From contig CM043945.1 in NCBI GenBank assembly GCA_014529385.2, positions 151,751,741 through 151,815,740 of the forward strand: a DNA stretch of 64,000 bases, given 5' to 3'. This stretch comes from Adiantum capillus-veneris. Taxonomy: Eukaryota; Streptophyta; Polypodiopsida; Polypodiales; Pteridaceae. The position numbers and the translations under genes are program-made. Below, piece after piece: positions 1 to 9,639 of this stretch (position 1 is the stretch's first letter; every line of letters begins with the position of its first letter). The notes beneath the pieces are model-generated. The model saw only the letters and a program-made list of their open reading frames with translations. It was not told the DNA's origin and made no database searches.

Positions 1-1062
1 CCTGTCAAACATGTTTGTGAAGGTTGTATTCTGGGTAAAATGCAGCATTCTAAGTTTCCAAAGGATGGTTCAGTTAGGGCCACATGCAGGTTGCAGCTTG
101 TGCATATGGATGTTTGTGGGCCCATGCAAACTCCGTCCTTTGGCAATTACCTATACTTCGTGAATTTCATTGATGATTACTCCAGGCATGCATGGGTATT
201 TACGCTTAAAGCGAAGTCCGAAGTTTTTATGTGCTTCAAACAATTTCTAGGTATGGCTGAAAATGTCTCAAAATGTACTATGGGCACCCTCCGTTCTGAT
301 CGAGGGGGGGAGTACATGTCTCATGAATTTAATGTATTTCTGGCTAGTCGTGGGATAAAACACCAACGTACAGTGCCTTATACACCTCAACAAAATGGTG
401 TTGCTGAGAGGAAAAACAGATCACTGACGGAAATCGCACGATGTATGGTCAAAAGTCAAACTTTGCCGCATTCTTTTTGGCTTGAGGCCATCATGTGTGC
501 CACTTATGTACTTAACAAGTGTCCTACGAAAGCTTTGCAATCTATTACTCCATATGAAGCATGGCATGATAGAAAGCCTTCTATTGAGCACATGCATGTT
601 TTTGGCTGTTTGGCATATGCTTTGGTGCCACAAACAGAGTGCAAAAAATTGGATGATAAGGCTGTCAAATGTATTTTTGTTGGTTATAGTGCTGAAAGCA
701 AAGTTTACAGGTTGTATCATCCGCAAACAAAAGGTATTTTGGTTTCACGGGCTGTAGTGTTTGTGGAAGATTCTGTTCAGCCCTTGCTGTCATGTACTAG
801 AGACAGTAATGTAAGCTCACATGACATTTATGACACTTTGTTGCCTCTTTTCAGTGGTGTAAATACGAATGTAAGTTCTAATGAGGCAAATGTACAACCT
901 ATGGGGGTTTCTGAAAATGTTTTAGATCAGCCTATTATTGATGCAGATGTACATGATGTACTTGATGAGGAAAGGGCTGAAAATGTACATGATGCAGATG
1001 ATGCAAATGTTTTATTATTGATGCAAATGTACATGATGTACTTGATGAGGAAAGGGCTGAAA
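1..1062 (+). pseudogene. copia-1 integrase region (pol fragment)
   Basis: The frame is open from the window edge to the duplication near 1013-1065. The catalytic triad of a retroviral-type integrase is visible: Asp in V-H-M-D-V-C-G (109-111), Asp in R-S-D-R-G-G-E-Y, and Glu in N-G-V-A-E-R-K-N with 35 residues between the last two, the D-x35-E spacing. The zinc-binding part is cut by the window edge. Downstream the frame continues only as far as an 80 bp offset duplication that shifts it. As part of an intact polyprotein this domain would insert the cDNA into the host chromosome. Identity is certain and non-function very likely. Confidence 0.92.
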
Positions 1063-1065
1063 ATG
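933..1065 (+). repeat. Tandem duplication (53 bp copies, 80 bp apart) in copia-1 pol
   Basis: Bases 933-985 recur at 1013-1065, both holding ACATGATGTACTTGATGAGG. The offset is 80 bp, which is not a multiple of three, so the integrase frame is thrown out of the RT frame. The sister copy copia-2 has a single copy of this stretch (near 22162-22211) and stays in frame across it, so the duplication arose in this copy. Confidence 0.9.
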
Positions 1066-1245
1066 AGCAGGCTAGAGGTATGCCAAAATGGCTGGTGCAC
1101 AATTTGTGTGACAGTAAATTGGATGCACCTCTGTCTAGTCGTACTCCTTCAGGCTCTCGACATGCATCTTATGCATGAGTTTGTTATGCTTTGGCTATGT
1201 CTAGCTTACATGATGTTGAGGAGCCTCTGTCTTTTGATGAAGCAT

Positions 1246-2091
1246 AGAATTCAGAAAATTGGATGGCTGCCATGCAATCAGAATATGATGCACTTATAGA
1301 AAATGACACATGGACTTTATGTGATTTGCCTCCTGGCAAAAAGGCCATTGGTACGAAGTGGGTTTACAAGTTGAAACGCAAGCCAGATGGTGAGATTGAT
1401 CGCCATAAGGCTCGACTTGTTGCAAAGGGTTATGCACAGCAAAAAGGCATAGATTATGAAGAGACTTTTGCTCCCACTTGTCATATGACTACTGCGCGTT
1501 TTCTATGTGCATTGGTAGCTCATTTTGGTTGGGATGTACATCAATCAGACATTATTACTGCTTTCTTGAATGGTGGCATATTTGAGGAAGTTTATGTAAC
1601 GCAGCCTCGCAGTTTTGTCATAAAAGGACAAGAGGACAAAGTGTACAGATGTAAGAAGGCTTTGTATGGGTTGAAGAAAATCTCATCATGCTTGGTAGGA
1701 GAAAGATGACACTCATTTGGTTAAACGAGGCTTTCCTAACAGTCCAACAGAAAGAACATTGTATGTAAAGCGTGAGGATCATGTACTTCTCATTGTGGTT
1801 CTTTATGTCGATGATTTGCTGATCATTGGACCAAATGAGAGACATATTTTTGAATTTAAGGCTGATTTGAATGCTACTTTCAAGATGAAAGATTTGGGGC
1901 TGTTGCATCATTACTTGGGTATACAGTTTAAGCAGTGTGATGGTGGTATTGCCTTGTGTCAGAAAAGTTACATAGAGACATTGCTATGTAAGTTTGAACT
2001 TGAGGATTGCAAACCTATTGCCACTCCCATGGAAACAGGTTTGAAGATGAGTCTACATGATGCTGGCGATCCTGCTAATGTCACTCTTTAG
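1246..2091 (+). pseudogene. copia-1 reverse transcriptase
   Basis: Two overlapping reading frames give a Ty1/copia-type reverse transcriptase. The N-terminal part (1263-1709) reads W-V-Y-K-L-K-R-K-P-D-G, H-K-A-R-L-V-A-K-G-Y and A-L-Y-G-L-K. The C-terminal part (1717-2091) holds the catalytic L-Y-V-D-D-L-L-I-I-G at about 1801-1830 and the following M-K-D-L-G-L-L-H-H-Y-L-G. A small deletion or frameshift near 1675-1710 separates them. Stops lie upstream of the Met at 1263 (TGA near 1177, TAG near 1245), so that Met is internal, not a start. A TAG ends the frame at 2089-2091. Confidence 0.92.
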
Positions 2092-2760
2092 CAAATTGCT
2101 GTTGGCTGCCTCATTTATGTATGCAACATGAGGCCAGATATTCAGTTTGTAGTCTCACAGGTCAGCAGATTTATGCATAGCCCAGCGTCTAAGAATTGGC
2201 AGGCTGTGAAGAGGATTTTCCGCTATCTTAGTGGCACTTTACATCTTGGCTTGTTTTATCCCAAGGGGGGATCATTGCCGCCAGACTTACATGATTTTTG
2301 GAACTCAGATTGGGCTGGTTCTTTTGACACGCGAGTGTTCACAAGTGGTTTTTGTTTCATGCTTGGCAGTTCATGTATATCATGGTTGAGCAAGAAGCAA
2401 CCTACTATGGCCACTTCGAGTTGTGAGGCTGAGTACAGGGCAGTCTTCACAGCTACGGTTGAGTGTGTATGGCTCAGACGCCTTATGGATGATTTGGGTG
2501 TTGGATAGGACACTGCCAACACTATCTACACTGACAATCAGAGCGCATTGGCAGTTGTGAGGAACCCAATTTTTCATGCTCGCACAAAGCACATTGAGGT
2601 GCATTACCACTATGTCAGGGAGAGGCTCTCAACAGGAGAGATCAGCTTGGCTTATGTGCCAACACATGACAACCTTGCAGATCTTTTCATAAAGGCATTG
2701 TCTTGTGAGAAGCTTGAAGCTTTCCGCAAAGCTTTGGGCTTACTCCCCTTTGTGGACTGA
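2092..2760 (+). pseudogene. copia-1 RNase H and polyprotein C-terminus
   Basis: In the same frame as the RT C-terminus, beyond a TAG at 2089-2091, the sequence reads M-R-P-D-I-Q-F, then D-W-A-G-S-F-D, S-S-C-E-A-E-Y-R-A and, after another TAG at 2509-2511, T-D-N-Q-S-A-L-A-V and T-K-H-I-E-V-H-Y-H. These are the acidic RNase H motifs that degrade the RNA of the RNA:DNA hybrid. The natural C-terminus follows A-D-L-F-I-K-A-L at 2758-2760. Only two nonsense codons break this half, so decay is moderate. Confidence 0.92.
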
Positions 2761-2835
2761 TCATGTCCTCAAGGCATGGCACTTCCCTTTACTCATGTGC
2801 CAACTCTCGTTCACCGCATCACTCCAGGGTGGATT

Positions 2836-2953
2836 TGTTACCATATACATGTGGTAGTGATGTGTGTGAACACACTAGGACCGCCGGGGCATATTTTTTC
2901 CCTCTTAAGGAGGGTTTTCCCCCGAGAATTGTATATACCCCCATCACTCTAGG
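2836..2953 (+). mobile_element. copia-1 3' LTR, first part
   Basis: Begins TGTTACCATATACATGTGG and matches the start of the copia-2 5' LTR at 18945 (TGTTAGCATATACATGTGG). It carries GTGTGAACACAC and a GTATATACCCCCATCAC stretch shared with copia-2. It stops at CTAGG (2949-2953), where copia-3 is inserted. Confidence 0.93.
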
Positions 2954-3272
2954 TGTTAGGATTTGGATCGTGCTAGCTATGGTGGATGAAAGAGAAACAT
3001 GGTGCAAGTGTGTGAGTGTGTGTAAGCAAGCTTATCGCTCAAGTGAATTAGGTTCCAAGATAGGATTAGCTTGGACTCATAAACACAATCTTGAGTATTG
3101 AATTAACTTAGCACAAGCTCACCATAGACAAGCATGTAGTGCAAAATGAGTTGTTGTTTATTGATTCAAGAAATGAGCTTTCAGTAGCTCTACAGCCTTG
3201 CTCCACAGTATGTGGGATAAATCCACTCTCCTCTCCTTGACTCACACCTTAGGACAAATCTCACACTTAACA
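2954..3272 (-). repeat. copia-3 3' LTR
   Basis: 319 bp, nearly identical to 5432-5750 (for example GGATCGTGC against GGATTGTGC), plus-strand ends TGTTAGG...TTAACA. The few differences from its partner suggest a fairly recent insertion compared with the decay of copia-1. Confidence 0.93.
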
Positions 3273-3315
3273 ATCCTCCCCTTGAGGTTTGGACTAAGAC
3301 AAGATACTGAAGATG

Positions 3316-3540
3316 CATGATCCACACAGGCTAACAAAATCCACACAGGATGGTGATATCCACACAGGAAAGTAAAGTCCACAAAGGATGGTGATATCCA
3401 CACAGGATGATAAAATCCACACAAGAAAGATCCACAAAGGATAGTGATATCCACATAGGATGGTAAAATCCACACAAGAACAATCCACAAAGTATGGTGA
3501 TGTCCACACAGGATGATAGGCTGGTATCCACACAGGAAAA
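3316..3540 (-). repeat. Minisatellite of TCCACACAGG-type units inside copia-3
   Basis: About 15 imperfect units built on TCCACACAGG alternate with short links such as ATGGTGATA, AAAGTAAAG and ATGATAAAA, giving a two-unit rhythm of roughly 35-40 bp. Read on the minus strand it gives overlapping open frames full of C-V-D/C-G-Y repeats, which I take as repeat translation, not a gene. It lies just upstream of the purine tract and 3' LTR. Confidence 0.85.
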
Positions 3541-3572
3541 AGTCCTCCCCTACAAGTAGAGAGTCCGCATCT

Positions 3573-3914
3573 TCAAAATGGGTCTTCCCAAACACTACCT
3601 TCATCTTCGTCCTTTTTGTCTTCTACTATGTGAGCTGATCCCCTGTCAGGTCTCTTGTCTTCGTTGCTTCTACTGTTGCTTTTAACTGCTTCATGGTCTG
3701 ACTTCGTATCCTCCCCTCGAATGAGTACTTCTGTCCCCTTTTTTGTGGTACAATTAGGCTTTATTCCATGCGCCATAATGACATGCAACAATATGCGAAA
3801 ATACCCTATGAAAAGGTTTATGCAAAAATTAATGCTCTCTTCCATCTTGGTTATACTCCGAGAGCCCAAGCATGAGGAATTTCTCATACAATTTGTCACA
3901 ACTTCTTCACACAT
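3573..3914 (-). other. Open frame of unknown origin in copia-3
   Basis: A 113-residue minus-strand frame, charged and Asp/Lys-rich at its C-terminal half. It follows the RT scrap on the element's coding strand but matches no RT or RNase H motif I know. It may be a shifted-frame remnant of pol or captured DNA. No function is proposed. Confidence 0.3.
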
Positions 3915-3944
3915 GGAGAGATTTTAGCGATTTGGAGACTCCCC

Positions 3945-4020
3945 AATGCCAATGTATATCCCATTACAAAAGCATATAATGTCATCCACGTAGACAAATA
4001 CAATTACATACATTGCAAGA
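3945..4020 (-). pseudogene. copia-3 reverse transcriptase scrap (Y-V-D-D)
   Basis: The minus-strand translation reads A-M-Y-V-I-V-F-V-Y-V-D-D-I-I-C-F-C-N-G. The hydrophobic run followed by Y-V-D-D is the catalytic core of Ty1/copia reverse transcriptase. No other RT block is recognisable around it, so most of pol has been deleted or scrambled. Confidence 0.7.
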
Positions 4021-4369
4021 AATTGTTGTGCCAGGCTGCAAGATTCCAATTTTAATGTCTTCTTAATAAAATGTGAAGTACATCTTCACTCGAGGTGAAG
4101 TCACCCTTCACAGCCTTGAGTTCTTTTTTGATTGGAATCTACCTTTGAAGTTGGCTTTGGATGCCTTTGTGATGATTTGAAGATTTTCTTTGAGTGCTTT
4201 GGAGAATCCTGATGAATCCTGATGAAGCCTTTTGAAGCACGATGAGATCCACCCTTGAATGCCTTTTGGAAGGCCTTGAAAACCTTGCTGCAGCTTTGGT
4301 GGGAGCAAGCCCTTTAAAGGGGTCTCAGTGGCTTGATGGCAGCAGGCTATGGGAGCAGGGGCTTAAGAA

Positions 4370-4780
4370 AGCCTTGCCTTGTAGCTTTGAGGCTCGGATG
4401 CAGTAGGTAGGCGGGACCCGGTGCTTAGGGCGAGCTTAAAGCCCTTGAGGCAGTGCCGTGAGAATGCAGTCTTGTTAAGGGCCGAGGATGTGGGGGCTGC
4501 CGCGGGATGGCCTGCTTAATGGAGCCGAGAAAGAGGCCGAGAGCAGCGTGGGATTGTGGGTCGGCGGGCAGGCGGGCAGCCAATTGGGCAGGCGGGGTCA
4601 GGCCGGGCGGACGTCGGTCAGTTTGGGCAAGCGAGGGCACACCAGTTAGGCGCGGGCAGTCAGGACAGTTTTGGGCAGTGGGCAGTGCATCCGGGCAAGC
4701 GCGGGCAGCCGGGCAGATTATCGGGCAGGTGCTGAAAGCCTCCACGCGTGAACTCTCTCCAGCGGACACGCCCAGCTCAA
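4370..4780. other. GC-rich GGGCAG-repetitive island inside copia-3
   Basis: Composition jumps from AT-rich to strongly GC-rich. GGGCAG and GGGCGG words recur between about 4560 and 4730, with repeated GCGGGCAG and GCCGGGCAG. It resembles captured foreign DNA within the element. The plus and minus frames here (near 4425-4887) are low-complexity and I do not call them genes. Confidence 0.6.
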
Positions 4781-5417
4781 AAAACATTTTTGGAGTGGAT
4801 TTCGGATCCGCCCAGTCTCACCGAAATAGCCAGTGGGTTTTGATCCCGACCACTCAAGCCAATAGTAGACAAGCTAATTTGAGCTAGCCACCAAGCCCAT
4901 GGGCTCTCTTGTGGTATATCCTCCGAAAAGTAAGATCTTAAGCCGAGTCGGCAGGCCCTTTCCCACACAAACTCACACACACACACCTATTTTTAGGCAA
5001 TTTTGAGGATAACTTTAATGGAGTTCTCGGGCTCGGTTTGCAGAGATTGAAAGCTCTATGCGAAGCTTGCAAGGAAGGCTTCAAGATGGGATGATTGAAG
5101 CTTGATAAGTGCAAGATCGGGAAGATTAATTGAAGGTGAAAATCACTAGAAAATGGACACAAAAGTGGCTTAGGAACGCAAAAAATTGGATGCTAATCTT
5201 CTCCCTAATCAAACCTATCTAGCCATGGAGGGTAGTGGCCTCTTGGGTGTGCCAAGGACATGCCCACACATAACTAGATTAAGGCCTAATTAGTGAGATG
5301 CAACTAATCATGAAGAATGTTAATGGGCCATAATAATGAAGTGCAAATCGATCTAATGGAGATGCTAATGATTAACACACACTAATGCATAATGAAAATC
5401 CTAGCTAGCACACCATA

Positions 5418-5429
5418 GCTCTGCTACCA
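5418..5429 (-). promoter_or_regulatory. copia-3 primer binding site
   Basis: Minus strand TGGTAGCAGAGC, one base different from TGGTATCAGAGC, the usual plant copia site for initiator tRNA-Met. It sits two bases inside the 5' LTR (5432-5750). Confidence 0.85.
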
Positions 5430-5431
5430 AA

Positions 5432-5750
5432 TGTTAGGATTTGGATTGTGCTAGCTATGGTGGATGAAAGAGAAACATGGTGCAAGTGTGTGAGTGTGTG
5501 TAAGCAAGCTTATCACTCAAGTGAATCAGGTTCCAAGATAGGATTAGCTTGGACTCATAAACACAATCTTGAGTATTGACTTAGCTTAGCACAAGCTCAC
5601 CATAGACAAGCATGTAGTGCAAAATGAGTTGTTGTTTATTGATTCAAGAAATGAGCTTTAAGTAGCTCTACAGCCTTGCTCCACAGTATGTGGGATAAAT
5701 CCACTCTCCTCTCCTTGACTCACACCTTAGGACAAATATCACACTTTACA
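5432..5750 (-). repeat. copia-3 5' LTR
   Basis: 319 bp partner of 2954-3272. It is next to the primer site, so it is the 5' LTR of the minus-strand element. It is followed by the second CTAGG (5751-5755). Confidence 0.93.
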
Positions 5751-5755
5751 CTAGG

Positions 5756-5865
5756 GATATCTATCTTTCCATTGCACACTAAGTAACAGACTCTCTATTG
5801 TGTGCCTTGAGCTTCCTTCGTCTTCTCCAAGCTGTGTGCGTTTCTCTGCAACCCTAATGCCAACA
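5756..5865 (+). mobile_element. copia-1 3' LTR, second part
   Basis: Resumes the LTR after the nested insertion. ATCTATCTTTCCATTGCACA and the following GTGTGCCTTGAGCTTCC match 19067-19169 of copia-2. It ends CTAATGCCAACA. Both parts together are 228 bp, against 225 bp for the copia-2 LTR. Confidence 0.92.
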
Positions 5866-6453
5866 ATGTCTTCTCTATATATGGCAGTCAGGTCCCCTCT
5901 ATATATACATCATCTCATGTGTGTATTATACACACATTGGGGTTCTATTTTTGTGCTCTCTCTTTTTCTCTCAACACTCATCTTACTGTGCACTGTGCGT
6001 GAGTGTTGGACTCTACGACACTCCACCAATTGTAAGTTAATAGGCTTTGACTCTTATTCTCATCTCATCCAGCATAAGCGACATGACTTAGATATGCTCA
6101 ACTTTTCCAGCTTGAGCATAAACCTAATAACTACGACTCTTAGCACAGAGTTTATTACAACTTGAAGCTTTGGGACTAATGCTTTGCTCATTTTATGCTC
6201 AAGAGCCCGACTCTGACTATGCCAAAGAGTGTTTTTTGCATCCTCGCGACTTGATTTTTTACATTCTTGAGCTTACTACAAACATTTCTTCAGGTAAAAG
6301 TAAACTTGAATCCTCAAAAAGAGGATTAGTGAAGGACCAAGTTGGCATTGAAGGTTTCTTTTGCCATACCTTTTTTATCTTCTTCAAAACTGCATTCTCG
6401 TTGGTTGGGTTGTCCTTCTTTGACTTTGAAGACTCCATTATCTGTTTGATTTT
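5866..6453. other. Region without recognisable gene
   Basis: Pyrimidine-rich DNA after the copia-1 LTR, containing short TATATA words and open plus frames (5800-6165, 6170-6526) with no known motif. By position it could be the 3' untranslated part of minus-strand element G1, but I found no LTR matching 14276-15292. Confidence 0.4.
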
Positions 6454-7226
6454 TCAAATAGGCCGGTTGATAGGAGTCTTTGATGTTGTTGTAGGCCTTT
6501 GTTCACTGTCGGCATTTGGCTTTTGACTAGGAGCATTGGAAGACTTAGGAATCCAAATCTCTTGATGACATTTGTAACTCCTTTGTTGACTTTGCCTTGC
6601 TCTAGGTCTTGTTGAGTTTTTTAGATCTTCATGCAGGTTTGGTGTAGTTGCAGCTGGCTTTCGGTTGACCAGTAGCCAAATCTTTGTATAGCTTGTATAG
6701 AGTCCTTGTCCAAGAGGAACATTCATTAAGATCCATCTTCATTCTGTGTCCTCTTGAGAGGTATGGTGGACTTTAGCATTTTTCAATGTTTTTTTGTTGT
6801 ATACCTGCTTCTTAGGTATCCTAGGATATTGTCGAGGTTGATACCTTGTGGGCCTTCTTTCTTGGGAGGGACTTGAAGTTACTTCATATGCCCTAACCTA
6901 CGGGATTGGTATCCATATCTGTCTGTTACCTCCATAGTACTCCTGTTCCTTTAAGCTCCAGTGTGATGCTATCCATCCCATGCATTTGCCTTTTTGTGTT
7001 GATTTCTCGTCTTTAACCCAAATTGGATCATTGGCTTTGACTAAATTGCTCGGAACAAACACTTGCTTAACTTTTCTATACTTTCTTGAGTACTTTGGCT
7101 GATATACCTTTGCTTTTCCGGGTGTCTCCCTAGAGGTTTAAGTTGGGTCAGCAATTGACTTGAATTTTTGAAAGCATGGCTTGCTTGAATAAGCTGATCC
7201 ATGAGGGCTCTTTGATGTAGAGGCAT
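6454..7226 (-). pseudogene. G1 Trp-repeat (W-I-P-K type) ORF, broken
   Basis: Minus-strand frames at 7226-7041 and 6726-6454, with a readable stretch between, contain R-Q-I-W-I-P-I-P, G-W-I-A-S-H-W, P-I-W-V-K and Q-E-I-W-I-P-K-S-S. These are the same short W-[IV]-P-K phrases repeated in the G2 frame at 22781-23668. The rest is Gln/Ser/Lys-rich and disordered in character. Several stops and at least one frameshift break it. The function is unknown. The position at the 3' end of the element's coding strand is shared with G2. Confidence 0.6.
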
Positions 7227-7232
7227 ATGTTG

Positions 7233-7658
7233 TCACACCTTTTGTGCTAATCGGTGGAAGTTCCACTTAGCTTTAACTTTGTCTGCAAGATTTGTCTTCT
7301 TTACCTCTAGTCTTGGTGGCATTCTTTTCTCAATGGATTTCGTGGTTGCTATTTGTTCTATTTGATATGAACTTGCTATTGCCTGATTTGCTTTAAGATC
7401 TTCTAAAGTTCTGTTTGATGGAGATGAATCATCTTCAATAAGCTTTGCTTTGGCATTGGTCTCCATTTTAAGTGTCCTTGAGGACTTTGTGCTATCGTCC
7501 ACAGGTGACCAATCTTGGTCTTCATTCTTTGTTGTCTCATTAGACTGAATCCTGTTTAGATTCTGTATCTCTGACATCTTTTGGGCCATTGGCATTCCCA
7601 TTATGATGTCATCTATCATATCCTTTACTGTGATCACGTGGAATTGAGTTGTGATCAT
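7233..7658 (-). pseudogene. G1 charged ORF fragment
   Basis: A 141-residue minus-strand frame, Lys/Asp/Ser-rich with no motif I recognise. It begins M-I-T-T-Q-F-H-V-I-T-V-K-D and follows the 7695-8375 frame after two stops, so the two may once have been one protein. It occupies the place where G2 has its protease, but no D-S/T-G motif is visible. Confidence 0.45.
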
Positions 7659-7694
7659 CTATGAACTTACTTCAATGGTGGTGGAGATGATTCC

Positions 7695-8375
7695 CTAGCA
7701 TTTTGCTCGTTTGTTTTCTAATATGCTCACAAATTTAGGAGCATCTTCCAGTTGTGGTTGACCACATCTTTTCCAAGTGAAAAAGGACATGAGGTTCTTA
7801 TCTAGCTGAAAATATAGCTTTACTTCTTTTGACAAATTTTCTTCATTCTCATCAACAATGTTGCACTTGATCGTCTCAGGATTTCTTTCTTTATTGACTG
7901 CTTTTGTTGTGGCAGTGTCCTTTGGTTGAGCTTTATCTGCATCTTCTTTGCTTTGATCACCTGCTTTCGTTGATGTTGGCTCATTTTGTTGTAATAATGC
8001 ACCTTTTTCTTGCAACTGTTGAGCATTGTGTGCCTGCATTTGAGTAACTTTTGATCTTAGAAGATCCACTGTGCTTTCTGGCAGAATCTGTCTCTTCGGA
8101 GGAGATTTTGGTGGTGACCTTTGTGTGGGCTTTTGGAATTTATCTTTCATTGATTTTGTCTTTTTTATCACTTGTTTTGGTAGCTTGAGGCTTTGCATCA
8201 TCTTCAGATAGTCCTTGACTTCAGGTTTAGCATCCGTAGGGGCTTGTACAAGGTCATGAACCTGCTGGGAGTCATTTCCATTTGCATCTCGATATGCATA
8301 TGCGAGCTTGGTCTCATGCAATTGATTGAGCACTGTGGGATTTGTCGGCTTTTGGCTTTGACATGTGGAGATCAA
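7695..8375 (-). pseudogene. G1 Lys/Gln-rich ORF
   Basis: The longest frame of G1 (226 residues). It is rich in Lys, Gln, Pro and Thr, with P-P-K-S-P-P-K-R in its middle and a long coiled-coil-like, Gln/Glu/Lys-rich stretch, and it ends E-D-A-P-K-F-V-S-I-L-E-N-K-R-A-K-C. The length and clean opening suggest a real former coding region. No domain is recognised. It may be the gag-derived charged region equivalent to the coiled-coil part of the G2 frame 24854-26128. Confidence 0.5.
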
Positions 8376-8483
8376 CTGAAACTTTTGTCCCTAATGATCT
8401 TCATAGAAGAATTTTTCTGCAGATTTTGATGGGATCTGGGTCAATGGGAAACTTCCAACAACCATATGATCTTCCAATGGTTT

Positions 8484-8771
8484 TTACTTTGAAGGGGTCT
8501 GCTGGCTAGAAGTTCTTGGGCTTCTAACTGGTGTAGCATTTTTTGGTACTAGAGATGAGCTTGATGAACTTGTAGCTCCCCCCTTCCTAGGGTGATCACT
8601 ATAGCCTGCTTCATTGTGAGAGCTCAAAACTGTTTGGCTCTGGTTGAGTCTCACCTTTTGGGATTGTGAAGGTACACTTTGGGTAGCACTGTTGATGTTT
8701 GGCATCTGTAAACCTTCTGCATAGTTTCCTATGTATCTCCGTGAAACGTTACAAATTATTCCCCAAGTCAA
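8484..8771 (-). pseudogene. G1 Ser/Thr-rich ORF fragment
   Basis: A 95-residue minus-strand frame with a run of serines (S-S-S-S-S) and R-S-P-R-T-S-S-Q-Q-T. Low complexity and unrecognised. It is kept because it continues the chain of minus-strand frames between 9636 and 6454. Confidence 0.35.
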
Positions 8772-8964
8772 GCTATAGATAGCATTATCTTTGCTCTGAT
8801 ATTGTCTATCCCATGGGTCTCCTATCTAAGTATATGCTCGTTTGGTCACAACATCGAAGCTTGATTTTTGATGGAGGAGAATTTGGCTCTGAACAGATTT
8901 CTGGATTCACTCAGGTAATATCCTTCAGCTCTAGAGAGGATGGGCTATAATATATTACTTCCTC

Positions 8965-9264
8965 TCAAATGAACCATCCTTTCTGATCTATCACTAGATG
9001 CACTTCTATGAGCTGGTATGTGGGCCATTCAAACACTGGTTGATCCTTTTTGTATAGTTGCTCTTTTTGGTCTACATAGTGTGCATATGAATTATGTGTA
9101 CCATACAAAGCTAACATCATTCTCTCTGATGTGTCCCTTAGACTCGTGAATGATTGCACACTTGTGGCAGTGGATACAAAATCATTTGCAAACCTAACAA
9201 TCTTTTCAACCTTCGGTGATGTCTGGATGCCTTGACCAAATTCATGCAAGGATTTGTTGTTCAA
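8965..9264 (-). pseudogene. G1 fragment resembling the N-terminus of G2 gag
   Basis: The frame ends W-P-T-Y-Q-L-I-E-V-H-L-V-I-D-Q-K-G-W-F-I. G2's gag begins L-P-N-L-Q-L-I-K-I-H-L-V-E-R-V-W-M-I. The shared Q-L-I-[EK]-[VI]-H-L-V block links the two elements. In G1 this block lies downstream of the zinc-knuckle frame, unlike G2, so G1 may be rearranged. Confidence 0.5.
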
Positions 9265-9300
9265 AGAATCAATTTAAGCTTTTCAGGTGCTTGTGCATCT

Positions 9301-9636
9301 TTATGCTGATTTTTTACTTTGCAGTGTTTTTACCGATGCTTCTAATGGTAATGCAGAATCATCCAATTGCATTAAAAGTGATGAGTTAAATGCACTTACA
9401 TCAAAATTTGCATTTCCAATTTTCTCTGTACCTTGCTTGGCGGTTGATATGTCCCTATTGTCAGGATTTCTTAGACAATCTTTAGAAAAATGTCCACCTT
9501 TTCGTCCACAATCTGGGCAATACGCCATGACTGGTGGTATTTCATTTGGTTCTGTCAAGTCAAGCTCTAGTTGAGAAGTTTTTGCTTCTATGTTGGCCAA
9601 GTTGTCAGCATCTTCTTTTAAAACACTTAGCATCAA
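9301..9636 (-). pseudogene. G1 gag-type zinc knuckle ORF
   Basis: A 111-residue minus-strand frame with A-Y-C-P-D-C-G-R-K-G-G-H-F-S-K-D-C (C-x2-C-x5-H-x4-C), a slightly stretched retroviral CCHC knuckle that would bind RNA. G2 has the comparable A-Y-C-L-E-C-G-I-T-H-L-I-P-N-C in its second frame. The surrounding sequence is acidic and Leu-rich. The plus-strand frame over the same bases (9287-9574) is a shadow. Confidence 0.6.
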
Positions 9637-9639
9637 GTT

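Larger units (their letters stand above)
2954..5750 (-). mobile_element. copia-3: nested LTR element inserted in the copia-1 LTR
   Basis: Two 319 bp direct repeats (2954-3272 and 5432-5750) with TG...CA ends flank 2.16 kb of internal DNA. The 5 bp CTAGG occurs at 2949-2953 and again at 5751-5755, a perfect target site duplication. On the minus strand the primer site TGGTAGCAGAGC follows the 5' LTR (5418-5429) and the purine tract AAGGGGAGGAT precedes the 3' LTR (3273-3283), so the element reads on the minus strand. Little coding remains: a copia RT scrap near 3945-4020. It cannot move on its own. Confidence 0.93.
1..5865 (+). mobile_element. Ty1/copia element copia-1, 3' part, interrupted by copia-3
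   Basis: Order along the plus strand is integrase, reverse transcriptase, RNase H and 3' LTR, the Ty1/copia order. The 5' part lies outside the window. The 3' LTR runs 2836-2953, is interrupted by a 2.8 kb insertion (2954-5750), and resumes at 5756-5865. The copy at 18945-22441 is the same family in the same orientation: base 1 here corresponds to about base 21229 there. The coding region holds an internal duplication, a frameshift and several stops, so the copy is dead. Family and order are clear from the sequence. Confidence 0.93.

Noticed and set aside
2089-2511. Programmed stop-codon readthrough in copia-1
   Set aside because: Stops at 2089-2091 and 2509-2511 are in the RT/RNase H region, where no recoding is expected, and other damage exists.
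3242-3604. Protein rich in C-V-D/C-G-Y repeats on the minus strand
   Set aside because: Open in several frames at once because the minisatellite units lack stops; no gene signal.
4425-4887. Pro/Ala/Gly-rich ORFs on both strands
   Set aside because: Products of the GC-rich repeats; both strands equally open.
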